From assembly GCA_947063485.1 (NCBI GenBank), contig CAMSSU010000005.1:1-60723 (forward strand): a stretch of 60,723 bases of DNA, read 5' to 3'. The translations under genes and the position numbers were made by a program. This DNA is from an uncultured Clostridia bacterium (GTDB lineage Bacteria; Bacillota; Clostridia; Christensenellales; Christensenellaceae). Below the pieces are notes generated by a model. That model had not been told where the DNA came from, made no database searches, and worked only from the letters and a program-made list of their open reading frames with translations. This document shows, piece after piece, positions 1 to 7,437 of the stretch. How positions within the stretch are numbered: the stretch's first letter is position 1; the number at the start of each line of letters is the position of its first letter.

Positions 1-24
1 GCTTAAAGAAATTTTAAAAAACAC

Positions 25-53
25 TTGCGAACTATTTACAAAATATATATAAC
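25..53 (+). promoter_or_regulatory. Promoter-like sequence TTGCGA-17-TATAAC
   Basis: TTGCGA at 25-30 and TATAAC at 48-53 are separated by 17 bases, close to the sigma-A consensus. No gene follows before the T run near 175, so it could drive a short RNA or be a relic. Confidence 0.45.
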
Positions 54-254
54 TTTGTGGCAAAAAAGATGAATTTGTAACAGAAGATGTCGAAACAAAG
101 CCTATAGGCGCGCCGTTCAAAAATAATATTTTTTGAAAAAGCGAGCCTGCCATGTTTGCACGAGCCGGCTTTTTTGCATGATACTTATATGTATATTTAC
201 TTTTCTCCAAGCCATGATACTGCCGGTGTAAATTTTAAAATGGGAGGGCTTATC

Positions 255-284
255 ATGACGGCAAAAAGGGCCGCTTCATGTTGA
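255..284 (+). other. Nine-codon reading frame with strong RBS
   Basis: GGGAGGG at 242-248 precedes ATG at 255 by 6 bases. The frame encodes MTAKRAASC and stops at 284. The end of the frame overlaps a small hairpin (cttca/tgaag), and a larger arm pair, gccgctt/aagcggc, spans about 270-323. This resembles a leader peptide, but no plus-strand gene follows closely, so function is unknown. Confidence 0.25.
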
Positions 285-351
285 AGACGCCTTCGGCCAC
301 GCTAAGTGTGCAAGGAAGCGGCGGGGCGGTAAAGATATATCAGAAGGCAGA

Positions 352-393
352 TATAAAAACAGCGCCCCGAAAACCAGCTTTTTCGGAGCGCTG
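352..393 (-). terminator. Rho-independent terminator of cupin gene
   Basis: Read on the minus strand, AGCGCTCCGAAAA pairs with TTTTCGGGGCGCT around a short loop and is followed by GTTTTTA. It lies just after the stop codon of the cupin gene. Confidence 0.75.
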
Positions 394-407
394 TTTGATG
401 CGGCCGC

Positions 408-731
408 CTAAAAAGAGACGATCAGCAGCATTTTGAACTGTTCTTCGCCGTATACAGCGTGGGGAATATCCTTGGGCATGACGATCGTCTGCCCCTGCTC
501 CAGATGATAGACCTGGCCGCCGATGGTAAAGCGCCCTTTGCCATCCAGCACGGTTACCATTGCATCGCCCCCGGAGGCATGGGTGGAGATTTCCTCTCCC
601 TGATCAAAGGAAAAGATTGTAACGCTGACGAGCTCGTTTTGCACCAGCGTTTTGCTCACGACCTGCCCCTGCTGATACGCGACTTGATCTTTGAGCGACA
701 GCACCTGCTCTTTTTTGATGTTTTTATACAT
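408..731 (-). CDS. Small cupin-domain protein
   Basis: This 107-residue protein is essentially one cupin barrel. The first cupin motif is around EISTHASGGDAMVTVLDGKG (residues ~47-66) and the second is around the GQTIVMPKDIPHAV segment. Residues H51 and the H of PHAV are candidate metal ligands. A good AGGAGGGG ribosome binding site precedes the ATG. Single-domain cupins of this size usually bind a metal and a small molecule; substrate cannot be assigned. It lies 55 bases downstream of the LytTR gene in the same direction and ends in a terminator, so the two probably form one transcript. Confidence 0.85.
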   Translation of the reverse strand: MYKNIKKEQVLSLKDQVAYQQGQVVSKTLVQNELVSVTIFSFDQGEEISTHASGGDAMVTVLDGKGRFTIGGQVYHLEQGQTIVMPKDIPHAVYGEEQFKMLLIVSF

Positions 732-786
732 TCCGCCCCTCCTATATAAGATGATATTTTTATTATGCCCGCTTGCTGTTAATAGT

Positions 787-1572
787 TTAGTGAACCTGCA
801 ATATTTTCTGCAAATCCCGCCGCACCCGCTGGTAAGCCGCTGCCGGGATGGGAATGGAGATTCCGGAAATCAGCTCGGCTTCAAAGCGCCGGATTGCGAC
901 GAGATAGAGCGTGTTTACCAGATATCCGCGGTGCAGCGGGTAGAAGATTTTGGGAAGCTCTTTTGCCAGTGCGCCAATCGGGCTGCTGCAGGAGATCACC
1001 CGGTCGATGCAGATAAGATCGGTTTTTTTGCGCTGGCTCTGGGCGTAGATGATGGTATAAGGATCCACGAAGAGCGTCTGTCTTCTGCTGCGCACAGGAA
1101 TGCGCCTGCTGGATGGGCGCTCTAAGAGCAGGCTGCGGACAAACTGTCTGGTATTGAGATCCAGGTTCAGCGTTTTGCTTTCGCCAAGCTGAATATATTC
1201 ATAGGAGATATGCTGGTGAGTGAGCCTAATTTGCCCTTTGATCACGCGGTAGCAAAAGGTGAAATAATTGCTCACGCGGTACAACCTGCAGGAGCTCTGC
1301 AAAAGGAGCTGCCCGCAGACCTGCACCGCATCTTCCCCCAGCGCGACAGGGAAATACTCTTCCTGCCGAATTTCCATCTTTTTTCCCGCAAAGCCCCTAA
1401 AATGCTCGCGGATTGCATCGCCGCCGAATAAAAGCGGCTCTCCCATGCCCAGATAGACGCTGTCTTCGCAAAGGTAGGAGAACCATGGCTCCAGGTTCCC
1501 TGAAAAGTATTCATGAAACAGCTCTTTTGTCAGCGCCGAAATTTGCTCTGGCTGTATGGTATTTTTTGCCAT
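787..1572 (-). CDS. LytTR-type regulator with SnoaL/NTF2-like N-terminal domain
   Basis: This 261-residue protein has two parts. Residues ~1-130 resemble a SnoaL/NTF2-like alpha+beta cone, a fold that often holds small ligands (helices at the start, then YLCEDSVYLGMGEP, then several strands). Residues ~150-258 match a LytTR DNA-binding domain (strand-rich, with the typical LHRGYLVNTLYL segment near the end). No response-regulator receiver domain is present, so it is not a standard two-component regulator. The N-terminal domain may sense a ligand directly; that is inference. It has its own promoter and probably drives the downstream cupin gene. Confidence 0.8.
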   Translation of the reverse strand: MAKNTIQPEQISALTKELFHEYFSGNLEPWFSYLCEDSVYLGMGEPLLFGGDAIREHFRGFAGKKMEIRQEEYFPVALGEDAVQVCGQLLLQSSCRLYRVSNYFTFCYRVIKGQIRLTHQHISYEYIQLGESKTLNLDLNTRQFVRSLLLERPSSRRIPVRSRRQTLFVDPYTIIYAQSQRKKTDLICIDRVISCSSPIGALAKELPKIFYPLHRGYLVNTLYLVAIRRFEAELISGISIPIPAAAYQRVRRDLQKILQVH

Positions 1573-1598
1573 GCAGTGCCCCTTTCTGCCTTTTCTTT

Positions 1599-1626
1599 AT
1601 TTTATCAAAACAGCGAAAAAACACAA
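1599..1626 (-). promoter_or_regulatory. Promoter of the LytTR gene
   Basis: On the minus strand TTGTGT (1626-1621) and TAAAAT (1604-1599) are 16 bases apart, about 27 bases upstream of the ATG at 1572. Confidence 0.6.
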
Positions 1627-1676
1627 GAAAAAGAAAGCGATTCGTCCCCAAAAACATATTATTGGTTCCGAAAACG

Positions 1677-1705
1677 TTGACTTACAAAATTTCAGCTCCT
1701 ATAAT
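1677..1705 (+). promoter_or_regulatory. Consensus sigma-A promoter TTGACT-17-TATAAT
   Basis: TTGACT at 1677-1682 and TATAAT at 1700-1705 have an ideal 17-base spacer. It points toward the VTC-CotH-glycosyltransferase cluster but lies about 530 bases before its first codon, so it gives either a long leader or a separate short RNA ending near the T7 run at about 1860. Confidence 0.65.
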
Positions 1706-2018
1706 TAAAAAAGAGGGCGTGCAGCTTCCCGGTATGCGGCAAAATCCTCGCTGATGGGACGCGCGATGTTGTCCTTGACTTTTTTGCGGGATTATTGTCT
1801 AATTTGATTAGAGAGATTGCGCTCTGAAAAGCCAGAAATAGCCGTGGTATTTCGCGTTTTTTTAATCTCGTGGCAAACGAGGCTTATGCACCTGGCGTAT
1901 GCACTAAAAGCAGTGCTTTTGGGCGCGGCATTTGCGCAAGGAGACTGGAAGATAGAAGAGTTTTGGCAGAGATAAAACGGCGGGGGTTGACAGGGTGCAG
2001 CGCATGTGGGACGATTTT

Positions 2019-2053
2019 GAACAGAACAGAACAGAACAGAACAGAACAGAACA
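2019..2053. repeat. Pentanucleotide tandem repeat (GAACA)7
   Basis: Seven perfect copies of GAACA occupy 35 bases. The tract lies between the promoter at 1677-1705 and the VTC gene start. Perfect short tandem repeats of this kind can change copy number by slippage. Confidence 0.95.
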
Positions 2054-2235
2054 CTTCTGTGCTGTTGATATGCAATAGATATCATGAATATCAAATAGGC
2101 TGGGAAGTGCGGCTGCTTGGAGCTCCAAGGTCGGCGGCATTTTTTCTGTATTTCCACCAAAAAGCGGCTGGGCGTCAAAACGCGTAGGCCCGGCTCCAAA
2201 GGCAAGGCTTTTGCAATAGACAGCAGGTGAATCAA

Positions 2236-2931
2236 GTGAATGAAGTATTGCGCCAGGAAAAGAAATATCTGATGACGGCGGCCGATAGCCGCGAGCTTGG
2301 CGCGCGGCTTTGCAGCGTGATGGCCGAAGATGCGCATAACGGCGCCGACGGCTACCGGATTCGTTCGCTTTATTTTGATACGCTGGACGACGAGGACTAC
2401 CAGGAGAAGGTGGACGGCGTGGAGCTGCGCAGGAAAATCCGTCTGCGCTGCTACGACCCCGGCGCGGATTTTGCCATGCTGGAGATGAAGCAGAAAGAGG
2501 GCGGCTATCAGAAAAAGCGCTCGCTGCGCCTCGGCCGGGAGGATGCCCGCCAGCTGATTTTGGGCAATTATGCGCCGCTTCTGGGCTACTTAGAGCCGTT
2601 CGCCGCAGAGTGCTATGGGCTGATGAGCCGCAAGTGCTACCGCCCCAAAGCCGTGGTGGAATACCGGCGCCAGGCCTATATCGCCAAAGAAAACAGAATC
2701 CGCATCACCATCGACAGCAATATCACCGCGACCGAAGCGTGTTTTGATATTTTTTCGCCGAATTTGCTCCAATACCCTGTGCTGGATCCTTATAACGCAG
2801 TATTGGAAGTGAAATATAATGGCTTTTTGCTCAGCTACATCAAGGATTTGGTCAGCATGGCCAACCGCTCGGAATTTTCCGTGAGCAAATACTGCCTTTC
2901 GAGAAGCGCAGGGCTTCATTATCAGTTATAG
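2236..2931 (+). CDS. VTC-domain (polyphosphate polymerase-like) protein
   Basis: Residues span a single VTC tunnel domain: EKKYLM at the start, then YRIRSLYFDT, VDGVELRRKIRLRCYD, LEMKQKEGGYQKKRS and a late LEVKYNG. These alternating basic and acidic strands form the triphosphate tunnel in the yeast VTC4 family. GTG at 2236 was chosen because AGGTG (2225-2229) is well spaced from it; an in-frame GTG at 2227 is the alternative. Bacterial VTC proteins are commonly encoded beside DUF4956 and CotH genes, as here. Whether it makes polyphosphate or modifies another polymer cannot be told from sequence. It is the first gene of the cluster; the next gene starts 9 bases after its stop. Confidence 0.85.
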   Translation: MNEVLRQEKKYLMTAADSRELGARLCSVMAEDAHNGADGYRIRSLYFDTLDDEDYQEKVDGVELRRKIRLRCYDPGADFAMLEMKQKEGGYQKKRSLRLGREDARQLILGNYAPLLGYLEPFAAECYGLMSRKCYRPKAVVEYRRQAYIAKENRIRITIDSNITATEACFDIFSPNLLQYPVLDPYNAVLEVKYNGFLLSYIKDLVSMANRSEFSVSKYCLSRSAGLHYQL

Positions 2932-2940
2932 GAGGGGCAC

Positions 2941-3618
2941 ATGAAACAGCAACTTTTGGAACTCTTTGGATCGCAGAACGATCTATCCATCAAGGTCATC
3001 TTTGTGCGGCTGCTCGTCGCCTCGATCATCGGCGGGTTTCTCTTTCTTTCCTACCGGCTGTCGCATGAGGGAAATATCTACAGCAAGAAGTTCAACGTCT
3101 CGCTGGTGGCGCTCACGGTTATCACGACGGCTGTGATGATCGTCATCGGCAACAACCTGGCAATGTCCCTTGGTATGGTGGGCGCGCTCTCCATCGTGCG
3201 TTTCCGCACCGCCATCAAAGATTCCCGGGATACCGTCTATATTTTCTGGGCGATCATTACGGGCATTTGCTGCGGCGCAGGCGATTTCCTGGTGGCAGGC
3301 ATTGGGAGCGCCTTCATCTTTGCGCTGATGCTGATGTTTGGCAGAATCCGCAACGACAACCGGGTTTTGATGATCATCCGCACGGCGCGCATGAATGAAG
3401 AGCGCGTCGAGGCGCTGATTTTTCAGCATTATTCCGGAAAGGCCACGCTGCGCGTGAAAAATACGACGCAGGAAGACGCGGAATTTATCTACGAGATCAA
3501 GAAAAGCATTCTGGACAAGGAGCGCAAGGCCGGCAAGTATATCACAGACGAGGTCTACGCCATCGGCAATATCCAGTATTTTAATATCGTAACGCAGAAC
3601 GACGATATCAGCAGCTAG
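2941..3618 (+). CDS. DUF4956 membrane protein
   Basis: The 225-residue protein has about four transmembrane segments in residues ~20-130 (for example IIGGFLFLSYRL, SLVALTVITTAVMIVIG, AGIGSAFIFALMLMFG) and a soluble C-terminal domain. The loop with GMVGALSIVRFRTAIKDSRD is the hallmark of the DUF4956 family. A GGAGGGG ribosome binding site precedes ATG. The family is regularly found next to VTC-domain and CotH genes; its biochemical role is unknown, with a membrane partner for the VTC enzyme being a reasonable guess. Confidence 0.85.
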   Translation: MKQQLLELFGSQNDLSIKVIFVRLLVASIIGGFLFLSYRLSHEGNIYSKKFNVSLVALTVITTAVMIVIGNNLAMSLGMVGALSIVRFRTAIKDSRDTVYIFWAIITGICCGAGDFLVAGIGSAFIFALMLMFGRIRNDNRVLMIIRTARMNEERVEALIFQHYSGKATLRVKNTTQEDAEFIYEIKKSILDKERKAGKYITDEVYAIGNIQYFNIVTQNDDISS

Positions 3619-3647
3619 CCCGTCGGCAAGGGAGGAGGATGACCGGA

Positions 3648-5138
3648 TTGAAATACAGAATAATCGGTGTGATCATGGCGGTCATCATGCTTGCGGCAGT
3701 GGTGGTTCTGACTCCTATGGAGCATGAGGAGCGGCGCAATTACAGCCGCGTGCATCAGCATCTCACCGCCCGCCGGGATACAGGCTGCGGCTGCGACGGC
3801 GCGCAGCTTTGCTCGCATCTGCCCCTTGTGGTCATCGAGACGGGCGGCCAGACCATCCCGGGCGCGCCCACCGAGCAGCGGGATCGCTTTGAGCAGCGGA
3901 CGTATACCACGGCGGCGGATGGGAGCACGACGATCACGGTAAAAGCATCCGTCATCGACAGCCAGAGCGCCAACAACCATCCATCGGATGCGCCCGCATT
4001 TTCCACAGACTGCCAGTTCCGCATCCGGGGCAACTCTTCCCGGCGCTTTCCCAAGCTCTCCTATGCGCTGAACTTTGTGGACGACCGCGGAGAAAACAAG
4101 AATTACGCCGTGATGGGAATGGACAGCCACCATGAATGGGTGCTGCATGGCCCGATTCTGGATAAATCCCTGATCCGCAACTATCTGTGGTACAATATTG
4201 CGGGAGAGATGATGGATTATGCGCCCAATGTGCGCTTTTGCGAGCTGGTTTTGGATGGAGAGTATCAGGGCCTTTATCTGATGACGGAGAGCATCACCAG
4301 CGGGAAGAACTGCCGCCTGAATCTGAGCAAAAATGTGAAAAAATCCGAGGGAACGGGCTATCTGCTGCGCATCGACCGGCCCACGGAAAAAGAGCTGGGC
4401 ACGGCGCGCGATATCTATACCTACAACGAGCGCGTTTTCAACATCGGCCAGGATGTGGCCATCCGCTATCCCGGCCTCTCCAAGCTCACGCCCGAGCTTT
4501 CCCAGCATATCGAGCAGGATTATTCCGCCTTTGAAAAGACGCTTTTCTCCTATGATTACGATACAGACGACTACGGCTACTGGAATCTGATCGATACCGA
4601 GAGCTTTGTGGATTACTTCATCCTCAATGAGTTTACCAGCAACTACGACGCCGGCAACTATTCTACCTATATCTATAAAGAAGTCGGGGGCAAATTCAAG
4701 CTGTGCGTCTGGGATTTTAACAACGCCTGCGATAACTATCAGGAAAACGCGGGAAGCCCGGAGGGCTTTTTCCTGGTGCGGCGCGTCTGGTTTTTCATGC
4801 TGTTCCGGGATGAGGCGTTTGTCGAGCAGGTTCTGAGCCGGTATGAGCAGCTGCGGGAGACCTACCTAAACGAGCAGTACCTGATGGACTATATCGACAG
4901 CACGCTGGAATATCTCGGGCCGGCCATAGAGCGCAACAACGCCAGATGGGCAGGCGAGATTTCCGGGGAAGTCAGCTGGGAGGCCCTGCTCCCCAAAGTG
5001 CGGGATCTGCATAGCCATGAGGAGGCGGTGCAGCAGCTGAAAGACTGGATTATCCGGCGCGGAGCATGGCTGGATGAGAATATCCATGCACTGCGGCAAT
5101 ATGCGCATCCCTCGCGCAATAAAGTATATAATCACTGA
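3648..5138 (+). CDS. CotH-like protein kinase family protein
   Basis: About 496 residues with an N-terminal membrane anchor (IIGVIMAVIMLAAVVVL) and a CotH kinase fold. Recognisable pieces are FRIRGNSSRRFPKLSYAL (~residues 125-142), LVLDGEYQGLYLMTESI (~200-216) and KLCVWDFNNACDN (~350-362), the last matching the metal-binding aspartate region of CotH kinases. CotH proteins phosphorylate secreted proteins in spores of Bacillus and occur in non-spore surface systems. TTG at 3648 is preferred because GGAGGAGG (3631-3638) is spaced 9 bases from it; ATG at 3639 lies immediately after that site. The predicted domain faces outward, so it may modify a surface protein or polymer. Confidence 0.85.
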   Translation: MKYRIIGVIMAVIMLAAVVVLTPMEHEERRNYSRVHQHLTARRDTGCGCDGAQLCSHLPLVVIETGGQTIPGAPTEQRDRFEQRTYTTAADGSTTITVKASVIDSQSANNHPSDAPAFSTDCQFRIRGNSSRRFPKLSYALNFVDDRGENKNYAVMGMDSHHEWVLHGPILDKSLIRNYLWYNIAGEMMDYAPNVRFCELVLDGEYQGLYLMTESITSGKNCRLNLSKNVKKSEGTGYLLRIDRPTEKELGTARDIYTYNERVFNIGQDVAIRYPGLSKLTPELSQHIEQDYSAFEKTLFSYDYDTDDYGYWNLIDTESFVDYFILNEFTSNYDAGNYSTYIYKEVGGKFKLCVWDFNNACDNYQENAGSPEGFFLVRRVWFFMLFRDEAFVEQVLSRYEQLRETYLNEQYLMDYIDSTLEYLGPAIERNNARWAGEISGEVSWEALLPKVRDLHSHEEAVQQLKDWIIRRGAWLDENIHALRQYAHPSRNKVYNH

Positions 5139-5166
5139 TTGAGATGCGGAAAGGAGGAACCCGGGT

Positions 5167-7437
5167 TTGAAGAAATTCATCATCGCCACCTGCATTGTCG
5201 TTTTGCTGCTTGTGGTGGGCAATATCGCCTACTACCAGCTGGGCGTTTATATCGATTGGAACCCGAATGCCCAGGTAACCTCCTTTGTGCGCACCCAGGG
5301 AAAAGAGATCTATCTGACGCCGGAGGGCGGCGCCGAAGCATCCTTTGAAATCCGCGGGGTGGATATGGGCGTCGGCATTCCCGGAGAATGGGCGACGGAT
5401 TACGCCATCGATGAGCAGACGTATCTGCGCTGGTTTGCGCAGGTGCAGGAGCTGGGGGCAAATACCATCCGCGTCTATACCATTTTGCAGGATGATTTCT
5501 ACAATGCTTTCTATGAATATAACAGCGGGCGGGAAGAGCCGCTCTATCTGATTCACGGCGTCTGGATCAACGACTATGTCGCCAATTCGCATTGCGACGC
5601 ATACGACGATGCGCTTTTCCAGACGCTCCAGGAAGACTGCCGGACGGTAGTGGATATTATCCACGGGCAAAAGACGCTCTCCCTGGGCCGCGGCCTGGGC
5701 TCGGGCAGCTACCGCAAGGATATTTCCCAGTGGGTGATCGGCTATATCGTGGGCACAGAGTGGGAGACCAGCCTGGTCGCCTATACCAACCAGAAAAGCG
5801 GGGAGAAGAGCAGCTATTCCGGCGCTTATCTCTATACCACCGCAGACGCGACGCCCTTTGAGGCAATGCTTTGCCGCACGGGGGATAACCTCATCGAGTA
5901 TGAGAGCGGGCGCTATAAACAGCAGAGGCTCGTGGCCTTTTCCAACTGGCCCATCACGGATCCTTTTGTCTATCCGGTTACGGTGGCCAGGCATCAGAAC
6001 AAGATGACGTGCGTCGATGTGGAGCATATCAAAAGCACGGCGAACTTCCAGGCAGGGATGTTCGCCTCTTATCATGTCTATCCCTATTTTCCGGATTATC
6101 TGGAAACCATGGAGCAAACCGATCAGTTTACAGAAGAGCAGATCAAGGAAAGGCTGGGGCGGCTGCTGTATCTGACGCTGCAGGACCGGCTTGCCCGCCT
6201 TGGCGCGCCTTCCATAGAATCCTATCTGCAGGAAGAAGATTATTACGATTCCGACGGCCAGTACAACACCTATCTGGCCTATTTAACAGCGCTGAACCGG
6301 TATCACAGCGTTCCTGTTGTCATATCCGAATACGGCGTTACGACTGGCCGCGGCATGGCGCAGGAGGACGAGAACACGGGCCGCAACCAGGGGCATATGA
6401 CCGAGCAGGAGCAGGGGCAGGCGCTCATCGAGTGCTACCAGGATATTATGGAGGCGGGATGCGCCGGAAGCTGCCTTTTCTCCTGGCAGGACGAGTGGTT
6501 CAAGCGGACGTGGAACACCTGGCACGCGGTGGATTTGGATAATACGCCGTATTGGAGCGATTACCAGACCAACGAGCAGTTTTTCGGCCTGCTGACCTTC
6601 GATCCCGGAGAAGAGCAGAGCATCTGCTATGTGGACGGCGATCTCTCCGAGTGGCGCGAAACAGAGCCGGTCATCTCCTCGGGGGATATGCAGCTCTCCA
6701 TGATGTACGACGAGAAGTTCCTCTATTTTCTCGTGAAAAAGGAGAGCTTCAACCCGGAGGAGGATACGCTGTATCTGCCCATCGATACGACGCCCAAAAG
6801 CGGCAGTACCTATTGCCGGGAGCACGGCGTCTCCTTTGAGCGCGCCAGCGACTTTCTCATCGTCATCGATGGAAAGGAAAACAGCAGGGTTCTGGTGCAG
6901 AAGCGCTATGAGGTTCTGCGGGCCATGTACGGCACGGAGTACTATACCTATGATCCCTATCTGAATCCGCCCGCTTCGGATAGCCCTGAATTTGAAAAGA
7001 TCTATCTCCCGCTCAAGCTTGCGGGCATCCTGCCTGCGGCAGAAGGGGAGGTTTCGCTGGGCGAGCGGTATGAAACCGGCTTGCTGCGCTATGGCAATGC
7101 CAGCCCGGCGGCGGAGGATTTCGATTCCCTGGCAGATTTCATCTTTTCCGGAGACTATATCGAGATCCGCATCCCCTGGCAGCTGCTCAATTTCTCCAAT
7201 CCTTCCGAGATGATGATCCACGACGACTATTATGAGCATTACGGCATCGAGAATTTGCAGATCGACGGCGTCTACGCTGGCATTGGCTCTTCGGAGCAGG
7301 GCCGTCGGGTGCCCATGAACTTTTTCGCCATGAAAGGCTGGGGCAAACGCGTAACGTCGCATGAGCGGCTCAAGCAGTCCTACTATATCCTGAAAGAATA
7401 CTGGGCCTCGCTGGATGGGGGAGGTGAGGCGCGTTGA
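5167..7437 (+). CDS. Membrane-anchored glycoside hydrolase-like protein
   Basis: The 756-residue protein starts with a signal anchor (residues ~4-24). Residues ~55-440 look like a (beta/alpha)8 glycosidase of the GH5/GH2 type: FEIRGVDMG at the first strand, a GANTIRVYT strand, GTEWETS as a likely acid/base glutamate, and VVISEYGVTTG as a likely nucleophile glutamate. The remaining ~300 residues are a beta-rich region resembling a carbohydrate-binding or jelly-roll module (starting near CYVDGDLSEW). The start is TTG, 9 bases after AAGGAGG. In this context it may trim or transfer the polymer made by the glycosyltransferase two genes downstream. The exact GH family is not certain. Confidence 0.75.
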   Translation: MKKFIIATCIVVLLLVVGNIAYYQLGVYIDWNPNAQVTSFVRTQGKEIYLTPEGGAEASFEIRGVDMGVGIPGEWATDYAIDEQTYLRWFAQVQELGANTIRVYTILQDDFYNAFYEYNSGREEPLYLIHGVWINDYVANSHCDAYDDALFQTLQEDCRTVVDIIHGQKTLSLGRGLGSGSYRKDISQWVIGYIVGTEWETSLVAYTNQKSGEKSSYSGAYLYTTADATPFEAMLCRTGDNLIEYESGRYKQQRLVAFSNWPITDPFVYPVTVARHQNKMTCVDVEHIKSTANFQAGMFASYHVYPYFPDYLETMEQTDQFTEEQIKERLGRLLYLTLQDRLARLGAPSIESYLQEEDYYDSDGQYNTYLAYLTALNRYHSVPVVISEYGVTTGRGMAQEDENTGRNQGHMTEQEQGQALIECYQDIMEAGCAGSCLFSWQDEWFKRTWNTWHAVDLDNTPYWSDYQTNEQFFGLLTFDPGEEQSICYVDGDLSEWRETEPVISSGDMQLSMMYDEKFLYFLVKKESFNPEEDTLYLPIDTTPKSGSTYCREHGVSFERASDFLIVIDGKENSRVLVQKRYEVLRAMYGTEYYTYDPYLNPPASDSPEFEKIYLPLKLAGILPAAEGEVSLGERYETGLLRYGNASPAAEDFDSLADFIFSGDYIEIRIPWQLLNFSNPSEMMIHDDYYEHYGIENLQIDGVYAGIGSSEQGRRVPMNFFAMKGWGKRVTSHERLKQSYYILKEYWASLDGGGEAR

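Larger units (their letters stand above)
1..407. other. Intergenic region at left edge
   Basis: No long gene is visible. The stretch holds a promoter-like pair on the plus strand (25-53), a possible terminator-like hairpin ending in a T run near 175, a nine-codon reading frame with a strong ribosome binding site (255-284), and the terminator of the minus-strand cupin gene (about 352-393). AT content is high up to about 240. Confidence 0.6.
1573..2235. other. Long intergenic region upstream of polysaccharide cluster
   Basis: About 660 bases contain no convincing gene. Visible elements are the minus-strand LytTR promoter, a consensus plus-strand promoter at 1677-1705, short hairpins (tctaat/attaga near 1800; gaaata/tatttc followed by T7 near 1840-1866), and a perfect pentanucleotide repeat at 2019-2053. 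A stretch of about 27 codons open on the minus strand just left of 1800 has gene-like composition but no start; it may be a gene remnant. I could not fit a known riboswitch here. Confidence 0.6.

Noticed and set aside
1870..2187. 105-codon plus-strand frame across the GAACA repeat
   Set aside because: The protein shows no domain, has no ribosome binding site, and the repeat gives an Asn-Arg-Thr-Glu-Gln run. It looks like chance.
1..2235. Search for a cyclic-di-GMP riboswitch upstream of the polysaccharide cluster
   Set aside because: Short GEMM-like words such as gcaaagcct appear near 95-105 but the required helices and tetraloop receptor pattern could not be assembled.
1792..2337. 181-codon minus-strand frame overlapping the VTC gene start
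   Set aside because: Composition is unlike a protein (repeated LFCSV from the microsatellite) and it overlaps a clear gene on the other strand.
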